Positions 19,786 to 31,599 of a stretch of 64,000 nucleotides of DNA are shown one piece after another (the stretch's first letter is position 1; each line of letters begins with the position of its first letter). A program made the position numbers and the translations under genes. Where the stretch lies: assembly GCA_035222895.1 (NCBI GenBank), contig JAVYIG010000117.1:248001-312000 (forward strand), in the 5' to 3' direction. Under the pieces are notes generated by a model, which was not told the origin of the DNA, did no database searches, and saw only the letters and a program-made list of their open reading frames with translations. Origin of the DNA: Strongylocentrotus droebachiensis (lineage: Eukaryota > Echinodermata > Echinoidea > Camarodonta > Strongylocentrotidae).

Positions 19786-22723
19786 TTAAATTTTAGGGGG
19801 TCTTTATATAATATGACATCATGAAGTTCAAAAAATCTTTTGCATTTGTTTTAGAATCCAAATGACTTTAGCTTCACCCACACAAGGATTAGATCAAGTC
19901 TTCACGTTGACAAAAATTTTGCTAAACAATTCTCAATTCCTCAATTTGTTCACCAATACAGCTTTTCGATAGCTTTATCTCAAAATCATATTTGGGTGCG
20001 AGTGGAGGAACAATATTTCATAGGTGCCAGGCAAATTTACTGTGTAAGAAAGCTTCCAGTCTTTTCCGGTTGAAAAGTCAAACCTCCATCAATTCTATTG
20101 TGGATTGAGATTGGTAATTATTTATTCCCATGAAGTGTAATTTGGGGGAAATGTAGTAGCACATCCACTGACATTTGAATGGCTACGTGTACCGTACAAA
20201 CTTTCACAGACGTCAGATGCGTATGGGGTTGGATTAGTTTAATAACTCTTTATTTTTCTTATTGTCGCCTTCGCTTTTTCAGAAAGCTACACAATATGTA
20301 GGAGTTCCGTAAATCAATTAAGCAGGTTGTGTATTTGGGACATGTACATGCATTCAACCATTCGATGTCATTCAGTCAATCTGAGTAATACAATCAAATT
20401 TGCTCATATCTTCATCGTAATTTGAAATGTAATGATACATTATTTTAAATTCTTCTCTTTTCCTAGAAGAGACGTATAAATATACATGTATTGTGTAGAG
20501 TTATCACATAAAGGATGCCCATTTGTGTGGTTCTTTAGATATTTATTAGCCTATTTAGGGTTATGTATTAACCTTATCATTTTTCAGTCTAAAGTCACCT
20601 TTATTGCTCTAGGAGTATTGCCCCCCCCCCCCCCCCCCCATTTTATTTATCAGATTAACTCAAGGCACGAGTACAAGACACAGGCATAAGCAGGTATTAT
20701 GTGTATAGTCTCCATTGGAAGATAACCCCTTTGTGACATTTATTTATAATATTTATTCTGCCCTTTTAGCATTACTTACCGGTACATGTAACCGTATTGT
20801 CTTTATCAGTCTAAATGCACCTTTATTACTCTAGGTGTATTATCCCTCCCCATTCTTTAAACAAAAATCAGATTAAAGGAGGTCACGAATTGTAGACATA
20901 ATATTAACACTACTGTCCTTTATATTAAAGGATAGTTATATCCTGTAATTCATGTTTTAAAACTTGTCTATCAACAACATAAGAAAGTATTCAATTTGTT
21001 ATCTTTGGAGCAAAAACTGGGTAGCAGTCCACATAACCGTCATGAGTATTTGCACGAGTTCGCCAACAACCCATTGAAAAGCATGTGTTAATTTAACATG
21101 CGTCTCAATAGGATATCTGTGTGATATATACTTGTATGTATGATAATTTCGTTAAAAATGATGCCCTGGTTTCTTAACCCCCCCACTTTATGCCTGTTTA
21201 AAAAAGTACCAAAAAGTGAAAAGGAACAAAGTTCTGCCTGTATCGTGTAAGATGTCCATGTGCTTATGAAAAGAAATTTCATTTCAGACTGAAGCAAGTT
21301 CACAAAGTAAACTTCAGATGATGGTCGAAAAAAGTTTGTAGAAATATTCTATCATATGTTATGAGAGAATCTTTAAGGTTTCCTCGATGAGAGGAAACCA
21401 TTGGGAGTTGCTATTTTTCTGTTTTCAAGCAGATGCTCTCCTCTTTAAGAAAAAATTGAACTTGAAGCATTTTGTAACAGGAAAGGAGAAGAGTGGGAAG
21501 TTATTATTAAAAGAGCCATGTTGGGTCGCTATGTTTTGATAAAACATTTATGTGTACACTTTACAAGTCAGATTTAAAAAACTATGACCATTTAATTAGT
21601 TTGTGGGTGCCTTTATATATATCGGTAACTTTTCATTGTGTCATTTGATGCATAGAAGGGATGGAGTTATGGTTTCATTTTAAATTAATGCGTATCATAT
21701 GCATGCTTTCTACATATTAGCCGTGCGGCGCAACAAAAATTGTGATCAATGTGTTGTAGGTATATTGATGTAATTTCTTTAATGCATGTATCATCATTTT
21801 TCTAAGTGTGTGTTCTGGATAGTTGTAGGCTATACCAACTCCTTGAACTTTTTAATACATATGCTATAGGTTAAAATTATGTAATGAACAGAAGGATATT
21901 GCAGCTTATTACTGAGGTTCAGACCACAGCCTTCATTTCTTTTTTGTAAAAAGTATTTAAAAAGAGAAGTCTTTGACTCGAGATATTAATAATTATACTG
22001 ATCTGGGTTTATATAGCACTTAATGAATGGACGATGTGTCTAAAGCGCTTTAACTCCAACTCCCGACTTGGGTTCCGTGTGCACCCTATTCTTTACAAGC
22101 TTGATGCGCATGTGTCAACTACCAGTCTACATAACAAGTCGCTGTTAACCTACAGTACATTTAAACTGTAGTATCTCTTTGGAGAAGCAATAATTTGAAG
22201 TTCAGGATCCCTTACACCAGGAGCAAAACCTGTGACTGGTGCACTTCGGATTTTTCAGATGTTTTTATACCTTCTTATTTTCAGGTACATGAAAGTGCTG
22301 AAAGAAATCTTTAGATTTCTTCTTTATTTGCCTATTTAAATGCAATTAGAGGCCGTTTGCAGACACTACAGTGTAGTAGCCTGTCAATATTATATAAATC
22401 ATGAATTTAAGCCCTAGGTCTCAATATCTTACCCAAACATTGTTTACTTTAAGTTTACAATTATTGAGGATTTTGTTCCCTTATACTAAGGGTGACTATT
22501 TTATTTCTCTACTGTTTTCAATTTGTCTTTTTTATGTATTCTCTTTTTTTAATCACCTTGCTTTGGTGTCGGCAAGAATTGAATACCGCCCTCAAGGGCC
22601 AGGAAGACAAATGGATTGCTTTCAATTTTGATACTTTGAAGGTTCATATTATTTCTTCATGAAACCGTTTGTGTCCTTCCAGTTACCATTTTAACTAGGG
22701 AAATATGATTTACAAAATACCTG

Positions 22724-22925
22724 TCAAGGCCCGTTCAGATATGATGCTGAAACAACAACAAAAAAGGCCATGTTTTTTAAAATGTGTATTAAAACGAATC
22801 GCAACTGTGTGCAACAAAGATCCTGCGCATATTCACTGAGCTCTGTGTTGTAGGATACAGACATGTAATATGCATTACACTTTTCATCATCTTTTTTTTT
22901 AAAGCTGTGGTTCTGCCACGTCATA
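22724..22925. repeat. dispersed repeat copy
   Basis: GGCCATGTTTTTTAAAATG, TGCAACAAAGATCCTGCGC and TTCACTGAGCTCTGTGTTG match 16850-17010 in order. No target duplication was seen. Confidence 0.55.
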
Positions 22926-24837
22926 GCTGAACAAGGCCTTATGAACCTTAAACTTCCATTTATATTTATAATTTACTCTCTAGAACCCTGCCCTTATACA
23001 TGGTTTATATCAATTTTGCATTTGTTTACAATTATGATGCCAGACATCTGTATACTAATGTGTTTATCATTCATATCATGAATTAGAAATGTCAGTGTGT
23101 GTGTGTGTTATCCAAATAAAATTTAATAGCCAGTTAGTCGTGTCCATCGTGTAATTTCTTATTGGAAGTACATGTACATTTTGACCGACAAAAATTATGT
23201 TGGGAGTGGTCGAGTGAATGTGAATTTTTGCTATATCACTACTACAATATATTTAAGAGAAGGTAACTTTCAGGGTGAGAAAAATTGAAAGAATGAAACG
23301 AGTAGTTGTAAAGATAGAGAGAGCATGATAGATAAAAGAGGTACACTATTTGAAAGGGAAAAAAGAGGAGAATTGAGATTTGATTGTCGATGCAAAATGG
23401 GTCATTTGGTGTGACAAGAGGGGGATGGGTCATATTTTGGTCACATGTTAAGAGAGAGAGTAGGTATTTAAAGAGGAAGAGATAGAGAAGGAAGGAGAGA
23501 CAGAGAGAGAAGACAAAGAGAATAATAAAAGAGAGCCTTCCTTACTAACTAAATGTAATGATTGCAAGCATCTGGCAGAATTGAAAGAATGTTACATTAC
23601 CAGGGGTGACAGTGAGGACTAAAAAAAGTTTTTTTTTTTTCCAGATGCAAAATCCTGCAAAAATAATTGAAAGTCCCTAATAATCGGTACCATTTTCTGC
23701 CAAAATGACCCTTAAAAATGGGTTTGGGTTTAGACGCTTCTGCCACACAACAACCTCCCCCTCCCCCTCCCGGAGGACTCAAATACATGTACATTCAGAA
23801 TATACAAAAGTGAAGCTTTCATGTTCAGTTGAGTAGAAGAATTTTTATTACAAATTAAAATGTTCAACTCTTGGCACAATATTTTTCATTCTTGCTCAAT
23901 TTCCTTTCACGCTGATCTCACCGATTTCATCGATTTCATTCGCATAAATCAAACAGAAATAATCAGATGCATGATCGGTGATCTTGACAACATACTGTAC
24001 ATGGAAAATTAAAATTTGCTTCAAATTCAGAATATTGATGAGAAATTCAATTCACTAAAGGAAGGAGAAAAATATTTGTTGACATACACTAAAAAAAATT
24101 GGCATGCCTGGATCTGTAGAAATTTACATTTTGTACTCATATGCAACCAAACTGTTCACCACAAGAGAATTTTTGTAGCAAAATGAAATGGGGGAAAGAA
24201 ACATGTTAAATAGCCACATGATGTTCTCCTTGTATCGAAAGTAATACATGTTTATATACAAGATCAAGTGTTATTCTATTGATGATTTCTAGTGAATTGC
24301 AGTGGAAATATAAGCAAGGAATGCTAGATATAAACAGGTATACACTCCTTATGCTAGGACCCTTTCAACCCCAATGGGTCTTGGGTTCAGACTGTAACAA
24401 ATATGAACAGTCCTTATAGGATTTACATGTGTGGGGTGCAGGTAGCCGTTGTTAGAATTTACTTCCCAGGATCGCATCTCAATTTGTTCAGTTCTCATTT
24501 GTTTACATTTTACTTGAGGGAAAAAAATTCACAGCAGCTTAGAATTGCTAGTATCTTCCTATTCATTATCTAAAATCAAAGAAATCTGAGGATAGTTTTT
24601 GAGGGCTTACGATAAACTGTACATGAGCTTTGAAATATGTGATGGGAAACGTGGTCTTCATCAGAAATATTGATGTATCTTGTGCTTCATAATAAAGTTA
24701 CTTGGATGTACAGGCATTATCAAAGTGTATACAAAATACATATAGTTTACTTGTACGTCCAAATTCAAGTACAGTATGCATTCAAAATATGCACAACATT
24801 TAGAAGATAAGAACTTTGCCATGCCTTACTTTGAAGA

Positions 24838-25153
24838 GGGGGTTGAGTTCTGGAAAAGGTGAAAATAATTTGTGATTTTTTTTATTTTTTTTAAATCTCT
24901 ATGTTAGTGTGGGAGACAATCATAGAAAAAATATTCACTGAAAAGGATGGCTTTTCAAATGCCCTTATATTCGAAATGTGACAAGTCACAGCTTAAGATC
25001 GAGAACCAAAACTTTCATGCCAAACGTTTGTGTAGTACCATATACACATTTCTGTGTACTGTGCATGTGAAGCTTAGGAAGACTGAGCAAATTTCTTATT
25101 ATTTTGATGATTAAAAAACCTCACAGCATGACCAGAACTCAACTTTATCTCTA
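24838..25153. mobile_element. TTAA family 1 MITE, decayed
   Basis: It starts GGTTGAGTTCTGGAAAAGG and ends ACCAGAACTCAACTTTATCT; the interior matches 449-840 (GTTTGTGTAGT, GCAAATTTCTTATTATTTTG). TTAA flanks are no longer intact. Confidence 0.65.
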
Positions 25154-26137
25154 AGTAAAGTATAAAATCCCGCCACCCCTTGCAAATAGATTTGAAAATT
25201 AATTGCAAGACATTGAAATAGGAAAAAAATAGAGAGAAAAATAAGATTATGAAATTACTTTACAACAATTAAGTTGCTTTTCTTCTGTGTGACACATACA
25301 TGTAGGCTTGTCAAGTTTTCTTTGACGATACGATGCAAATCTTCCAACTCATCCAATATGCCTAGAGTGAGTGCAATATCATACAAATACTGGATGCTCC
25401 GACGTTCAGTATTACAAAATATAGAAACCAAAATCTAGAATTTCCCAGAGCGATGTAATATATTTCAACTCGGCCACAGGCAGAGATTGAAATATAATGG
25501 CATGAGGGGGATTCTGAATTTGTTGTTTCCTATACATGTATTTTGTTATATTTAACAGTGAAATGCATGCGACATTTGTTAAATAACACCCGAGTGCACA
25601 GAAATGGGAATCTTTGTTTTTGCAATGTCCAAACTACATTCCCACCTTTCCTTTTGAAAATGACATTGTTCTCCTGTTATCACTCAAATTCTTTACATTT
25701 TCGGCACACTTACTCTACAGAACATCAGGAATGGGATGACATCAAGCATTCTGGAAATGTCATTATGTAATGATTGAAATTGCCCATATATATAAATACT
25801 GATGATTAATTGTAAGTTTTGTAACTAAGATACATTAAATAAAACTAAGAAAATAGATTGTGAATTGTTGTGTTTACAATCGTAACCTGTACAAGAAAGA
25901 TTTTGTCGGGGTTTTTCCCCCCTTTCAATTACTCATCACAGTGATGTATTTCAAGACTTCCAAACATCTCCTCCTGAATAATATTTAGTGAATCCAATAT
26001 TATCCAGCCATTTTCCTGTACCGTCTATATATACAAGCCTCTGGTCGAAAATGGGATACACACAATTATACTAATATATATCTGGTCAGTGCCTCATCTG
26101 ATTTCATTAACATTATTAGGAATGTACTCTCATGCCA

Positions 26138-26143
26138 TTTATT
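26138..26143 (-). promoter_or_regulatory. candidate SURF6 polyadenylation signal
   Basis: AATAAA on the minus strand, about 360 nt downstream of the SURF6 stop codon. It is the nearest such hexamer I found in the expected direction. Only transcript ends could confirm it. Confidence 0.35.
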
Positions 26144-26502
26144 GACCATTGCGACCGTTGCCTCGCAGATTTCTCTCTAGCAATACTTCAAACAGGTTTA
26201 CTTCGAAATCAGAATTTTATGGATATGACAATTTTGCCGCTCTGGGGTTCATATGAAGTTTTTTTAATATTCTGGACAGACACTCGTGCATCAAGGTTTT
26301 AGACAAAGTGCATTAAGTTTTTGGACAAAGCTCAAAGTGACTTCGTGGGGAACTCATGTGGAAGGAAGAGGGTGTGTTCAGACACCAGGATTGTTCAATA
26401 ATACCCCTTTGCATGTCCTATGTTCACTAGAGCAAGCAAGTTTTGTGAAACGCCCCCCTGGTGTCCGTACGTCCCTCTGAGAGGCACTTCTCCGCCTCAT
26501 CC

Positions 26503-26724
26503 TCAGTCCTGCAGGAGGAGTTTGCCCTTCGACTGTAACCGCTTGACCTTCTTGGCCTTGCGGCCGTCCGTCTTGGCCTTGATGTTGGTCCTCTTCTTGG
26601 CGTCCTTGTGCTTCATCTTCTCCTCCAGCTTGGCCTTGCGTTCGTCCCACTGCTTCTTGCTCGACTTCTTGCGCTGCTCCTTCCGCTTGATCGACTTCTT
26701 CAAGAGCTCCACGTCGTCCTTGAC
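26503..26724 (-). CDS. SURF6: SURF6 exon 4 (C-terminus)
   Basis: Minus-strand acceptor CCTCACAG precedes 26724. It encodes VKDDVELLKKSIKRKEQRKK through GRKAKKVKRLQSKGKLLLQD and a stop, the highly basic end of the SURF6 domain, aligning with the end of human SURF6. Phase 0. Confidence 0.95.
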   Translation of the reverse strand, partial: VKDDVELLKKSIKRKEQRKKSSKKQWDERKAKLEEKMKHKDAKKRTNIKAKTDGRKAKKVKRLQSKGKLLLQD

Positions 26725-29700
26725 CTGTGAGGGAGACAGACAGAGCAAACCTAATTCAATAGTGCTGTTTTATACCTGGGCCTCGTCTTATAAAGAATTG
26801 CAATTGAAGTCCCCTAATCAATCGCAAGTGGAACATTATTTTCGCGGATTTCGCGCTAAGATCGGCAAGCGCGAATTTAAGAACCAGCAAATTTGTTTTG
26901 GGGTCGCTCGACGCGAAAAATTAATCATGCGAAAATAACAGCGTTTATAGTAACAAGCTATTTATGATGATTGCATTGATTTGCAGGCCCTTCTAGAGCT
27001 TGGATCAGACAAAGTATCAAGTTTTTTCTACACATAAATCCAAGTCGTTGGACTGTGGATCACAGGGTCCATGGTTTGAGTCCCGCCACAGCACTAATGT
27101 CCTTTGGCAAGATATTAATCTACATTTGCCACTCTCCACCCTGGGGTTGTTTCATAAAGCTGTTCGTAAAGTTATGCATGACTTTACAACGACTTGTATA
27201 TGAAGTGCCAGATAGGATGCCAAAAGTTTTTTCTGATATTTCCTTTAACCTCAATTAAATTATGGCAACAAATATACTTTGCATTAAAAATGTTTTTTAT
27301 AATAAGAATTTTAATCTAAATCTGCACAGTTCAACTTTAGTTGATGCAGTTAATAATGACTGAGCATCCCATTTGGCTTTTCATATACAATGTCTATACG
27401 TAATGTCTTGCGTAACTTTACGAACAGCTTTATGAAACACCCCCCAGGTGTTAAATGGGTACCGGGTAGGCAGTAATTTCTTGAATGCTGTGAGTGCCAA
27501 AATCAGCTGCCTAGCAGAATAGTTGGAGCACCTTGATCACCATTTATCCAATATTATTATTATTATTGAGAAGCACTGACCTTGATTCCCTGAGCTCTAT
27601 CGATGACTGTCTGCCACTTGCCCTCCGTCTCCACCTCCTGGGCTTTGTCTGGATCCTTCTCCTTCATCTCCGCCATCTTCTGCTCCTTCAGCTCCGCCTT
27701 CTTCAGGAGCCGACCAAAGTCCTTGTTGCTCCTCGGCTCCGTCAACTTTTTCCTCTTTTTCTTCTTCGGCTGCTCCCGCTCGCTCTCCGCAAAGTCAAAC
27801 TGACTGAACCGGACGGCTGCCGTATCGTCGTCTCCGCCAGCCGCTTTCTGCCCGCCGCCTTTTCCACCCTTGGCAGGTTTCTTGTCGCTCTTTTTAGTTC
27901 TTTGAGGGGTGGTACCATCATCGCCAGAATCATCACTGTCATTGTGAATGTCTCCATTAACCATCTGTTTCTGTTTGGCTTTCTCTGAAACCTCTAACTG
28001 GGCTTTAGAGGCTTTGATTGCTTTATAAGCTTCTGCTTTCTTCTTCTTCTCCTTTTCTGCTTCTTTCCGAGCAATTTTCTTAGGAACCATATCCTCCATC
28101 AGTGGAGCCCTGGCCTTTCGTTTTGTTCGGAGTTCTTCGATTCTCTTTTGAACCTTTTCTCTGAGTTCATCGATAGTGGCTCCACTTGTAACAGATTCAA
28201 CACTCATGGGTTTTATTCGTGATGAAGCAGATGGTGATTTTGAGTCATCTTCAGCACCTAATATAGTGCATAAAACATTAAAATACATTATTTTTCATAT
28301 ATTTCTGATTAATGGCATATTTACCTTTCCCTCAAAGTTATAACCTTATTTTTTGAGACAGATCTTCCAAAATTGCATTAATGAGCTACAACATTAAAGG
28401 TAATACAAAGTTTTGGTATGGGGTCATGAATTTGGTTCAAATGAACATATTGGAAGCATATGTGATCCTACAATATTCAGTCATCGTTGTCTCGGTTGAA
28501 ATCGAGTCTAAAGTTATGAAATTATAAATAATTAACTCTTTATGCTGTATAGCTCCCTCTCAAGGTCAAGATATTAATTAAGTTATAAAACAATGTTTCT
28601 TGACTAAAATCGACCGACTAGCTATTTCCGTTTGGAAATTATATATCACAACTACATATTCAGAGATTTTCATGGTCGCAGCTGCTATTGTATGGCCGTA
28701 GGAGCTATTTGAAATTCATCAAAATTTACCGGGAGCACCGGTAAATTTTTATATTCCATTTTTCTCGAAAGCAGAAGTGTTTTAGGGGCTAAATGTTCTA
28801 GTGCTTATAATACATCCACAGGGGCATCCGAATGTATCAAAATTGTAAAGAATCACTATCCACCCAATTTTCAAAATTTCCCAAAACTTTGTATTACCTT
28901 TTAGTACAATACACTTTTTCTTTTCTTTTTTTACCTGACTGCTAAGAAAGTATGTGTATGCTTGTAAGAAAGTAACCAGAGGACCAATGGCTTAATTCCT
29001 CTCTGAGGGACTTGGTAATGAGGATCAATGCCTTACCAAAGGGCACTAGCACATCAACTTGGTTACGAGACCACTGCTCTACCACTGAGCCATTGCGCCT
29101 CCTAACTTTAACTTTTCGACACCCCAGTACTAGGCACAATGATATTACATGTAACATCCCCTTGCACTAAGAACATGTCCTAGATTAATTGATTGAAACA
29201 TTTGTTCACAATCACATGGATAAACAGTGAAGGATTACTGTGGTCTTGAGATATGATTCATGATCAACATGTAATAGTAACACTTCATAATGTGATAGAT
29301 AATGCTTCGAGGCTGGTCTCATGTGTATCTTAAAGCCCCACTGTACTACTTGTAGTTACTTGCTCCCTCTATATAGAAAAAAATCCCTAATCAATGACCA
29401 TTGGTCCCCCAAGATCCTCTTATGTTAATTGAGAGCTGAGTTGACGAGATAGCCACCTGTCAGTGACCACCTAGCTTCTAAGTGTTTAAATAAGGTTCAC
29501 TCTCTGTTTTACCTTCTCCCGAAAATTTAACCCACCGACTCCAGGAGCCACCTGGTTCCTGTATAAAAGCCTATGGGAATGAGACAATTCAGTAGTCAAT
29601 GGGTTAAAGCATGTCTAAGAGGAACTGCAAAGTATACAACGAGGGGTCAGAGACACAAAGATGTAACTCCATTCTAGCCATTTTTAGAAAAAGTGGTTTA

Positions 29701-31157
29701 TGTGTCACTGAGCACTTGGGCCTTAAGGAGTTAAAGTCTATGTTTCTCTAGCCATTGACTTCAATGGGGATTGGGTGGAGTTAAGTCTTTGTGTTTCCTG
29801 GAAAGCCCAAATTTTTCTGAACATTTTGACATCAAATACTCATTTTGGCAAAATATGGAGTTACGTCTTTGTGTCACTGAACCCTCGACATTTGGAAATG
29901 AATTGATCGCATTCGTACCACTGTCATCAGAAAGGTCTTCCAGTCCTGTTCCCACAGCATCGCTCTCGGACTCGTCCTCCGACTTCTCTCTCCACAGCCG
30001 ACTAGAGGTCGCCACCCCGTCTTTGCCCGAGATTTGACCTTTGTCCATGCCCTCCTGGATCTGGGTCACACTGCGCTGCTTGTCGGGGTCCAAGCGCTGC
30101 CGCTTGTTACTGGTCTTCTTCTTGGACTTGTCCTTGAGTTGCTGTTTGGGAGCTTTCTCTGCAGGAATACACAGTATACAGGTTTTTAAAGGATAAGTCC
30201 ACTCAAAAATAATTTGCTTTAAATAGATGCAGAAAAACATGAGAAACAGAGCAGAACAAACTTGAGTAAAATCGGACAACTAATAAGGAAGTTATAATTT
30301 TTTGAAAAACTATGAAAAACTATGGAACAATGATAATCATTGCACAAATTGCCAATTTGGCTATCAGTTTGTGACGTCATGTCCTCACTATTTATCAATT
30401 GCTTTATATATTTGTATCCCATTAATTTCCCTTTTTATCCCTAAAAACTTGATTTCTCCATGCTTTTGTCCAGGTTATGTCATTAGCATCATATTGCGCA
30501 CATGAGGTTTCACAAAATCTTTTATGAATTTGAAGAATTTATACTTTTTTCTGACTATTGTATACTCATAATTATTCATTTTTATATAAATAGTTTATCA
30601 AACCTCACATTTTTCATGATTTAACTGAAAAAAATTGCTCTTTATTGGTGCATATACATTGTAACTTGAATGCTGGTGTGAAGAAATAAGATTCTTAGCG
30701 GGAAAATGGGAAATTTATATTGTCAATGTAAAGAAAACAATTAGTACATAGCGACAAGTCTCATTCATTGATATTCAATTGTGACTTAGGCGGTGCATCT
30801 TCACTTTTAATGCACTCACAAACATTAAAGCCCCACTGCACTACTTATAGCTACTTGCGCCCTCTATATAGCAAACAAAGCCTTTTCTTATGTTAATCGA
30901 GAGCTGATTCAATGAGATAACCACCTGTCATTGACCTTGCAGGGAGGTCTAATCCCCCCTGGCCAAACTAGTGAAGACAGGCTTTAATTATTTGTGTACT
31001 AACCTTTTGCATTGTGGTGGAACTTGCCGGTGCCTGCCGGGCCTTGCTTGGTTTCTTGCTCAAAGTAATACCTAGCAGGTATCAGATCAGTCATACTCTT
31101 GAAGAAGTCATTGTGCAGTTGAAGACTGCTCATAAGGTCTGCGCTATCCATCTCCAT
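26503..31157 (-). CDS. SURF6: SURF6 nucleolar ribosome-biogenesis protein (4 coding exons)
   Basis: Complete coding sequence on the minus strand: 31157-31004, 30158-29919, 28257-27581 and 26724-26503, 1293 nt, 430 residues plus stop; all joins are GT-AG with matching phase. An in-frame TAA lies 12 nt upstream of the start ATG at 31157. The N-terminus (MEMDSADLMSSLQLHNDFFK) is followed by a Lys-rich linker. The C-terminal half is the basic, coiled SURF6 domain: DELREKVQKRIEELRTKRKA, EPRSNKDFGRLLKKAELKEQ, WQTVIDRAQGIKV and KRKEQRKKSSKKQWDERKAK. The known family (yeast Rrp14, human SURF6, 361 residues) is nucleolar, binds nucleic acid and acts in rRNA processing and 60S assembly. The gene converges on Roquin. 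Confidence 0.95.
27040..27520 (+). repeat. tRNA-derived SINE split by a MITE
   Basis: GTTGGACTGTGGATCACAG and GGTTTGAGTCCCGCC form a tRNA-like head. The body continues to CACTCTCCACCC (27131) and resumes at AGGTGTTAAATGGGTACCGG (about 27446). Between them, 27135-27447 is a MITE with ends TTTCATAAAGCTGTTCGTAA and TTACGAACAGCTTTATGAAA. It lies in the last SURF6 intron. Confidence 0.65.
27581..28257 (-). CDS. SURF6: SURF6 exon 3 (main SURF6 domain)
   Basis: Acceptor TATATTAG precedes 28257 and donor GTCAGT follows 27581. The 677 nt start with 2 nt completing Gly and end in phase 0 after AQGIK. Long Lys/Glu coiled segments (ARKEAEKEKKKKAEAYKAIK) frame an acidic Ser/Asp linker (DIHNDSDDSGDDG). 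FGRLLKKAELKEQKMAEMKE is the best-conserved block. Confidence 0.95.
28398..28899. mobile_element. TTAA family 2 MITE (about 500 bp)
   Basis: TTAA at 28394-28397; the right flank has decayed to TTTA. Inverted ends AGGTAATACAAAGTTTTGG and CCAAAACTTTGTATTACCT. An inverted copy of nearly the same length lies at 42845-43345 and a diverged one at 4770-5137. It lies in SURF6 intron 2. Confidence 0.85.
28933..29106 (-). repeat. tRNA-derived SINE, minus strand
   Basis: ACCTGACTGCTAAGAAAG at the low end, CCTTACCAAAGGGCACTAG in the body and CTCTACCACTGAGCCATTG as reversed box A, in the same order as the copy at 16550. Confidence 0.8.
29640..29887. mobile_element. inverted-repeat element, CGAGGGG family, second copy
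   Basis: Starts CGAGGGGTCAGAGACACAAA and ends TGTGTCACTGAACCCTCG, same interior as 12756-13000 (GGTTTATGTGTCACTGA, TTGGAAAGCCCA with small changes). It ends 31 nt from the SURF6 exon 2 boundary, on the intron side. Confidence 0.75.
29919..30158 (-). CDS. SURF6: SURF6 exon 2
   Basis: Acceptor TTCCTGCAG precedes 30158; donor GTACGA follows 29919. This donor was chosen because only it gives the 1-nt phase needed by exon 3. It encodes a Lys/Gln-rich stretch (APKQQLKDKSKKKTSNKRQR) and an acidic stretch ending EDLSDDSG, typical of nucleolar proteins. A donor 24 nt further on (GTCGAG) was rejected on phase. Confidence 0.88.
31004..31157 (-). CDS. SURF6: SURF6 exon 1 (coding start)
   Basis: ATG at 31157-31155, preceded in frame by TAA; a second Met is codon 3. 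It encodes MEMDSADLMSSLQLHNDFFK and SMTDLIPARYYFEQ, then a Gly/Lys stretch. Donor GTTAGT follows 31004 with 1 nt left over. Minus-strand TTTGCAG just before 31180 looks like the acceptor of a 5' UTR intron. Confidence 0.9.
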
Positions 31158-31599
31158 GATCACGGATGATTAGTCTACCACTGCAAAGAGTGAAATTATG
31201 AGAGAACATAAGATTAAGAACATTTCAAGTATAATATTCAGGAATCAAGTCCGTAGCACGATGACTTGACTGATTTCATATTTTCAAATATGGGTTTGCT
31301 CATCATTACTGCATTAGCGCGCGATACACCCCTTTTCTAATTTTGAGTGAAATCCAGCAACAAAGAAATCAAGCTGTTGGACTTTGAACTACAAGAGCTG
31401 GACTCTGGTCCGTCTGGAGCAAAACGTCTCATCATATTCATAATTTAGTTATTCTTATTAATTCTTAATTCTTGAATCTTGGAGGCTCTTTTTCAATGTG
31501 GAGTCTAGCTAATTTGCCTATTTCAATTAGATCTACGTTGTCTTTTATTTACTAGATATAAGAAATACATGTAAAGTGGATAGATTTTTGCAGCTCCTT

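Larger units (their letters stand above)
17735..26100. other. convergent intergenic region and presumed Roquin 3' UTR
   Basis: No further coding exon was recognised. The start repeats a short GTACAACAATTAC block (17715 and 17870), with CAACGTTACCCCCCTCC twice. AATAAA signals occur at 23115-23120 and 25838-25843; either could end the transcript. The region also holds MITEs (18888, 19419, 24838), C tracts (20623-20640), a dispersed repeat (22724-22925) and GA-rich DNA (23430-23520). Confidence 0.5.

Noticed and set aside
29895-29918. Longer form of SURF6 exon 2 using the GTCGAG donor
   Set aside because: It would leave phase 0, whereas exon 3 needs one extra base; the GTACGA donor fits.
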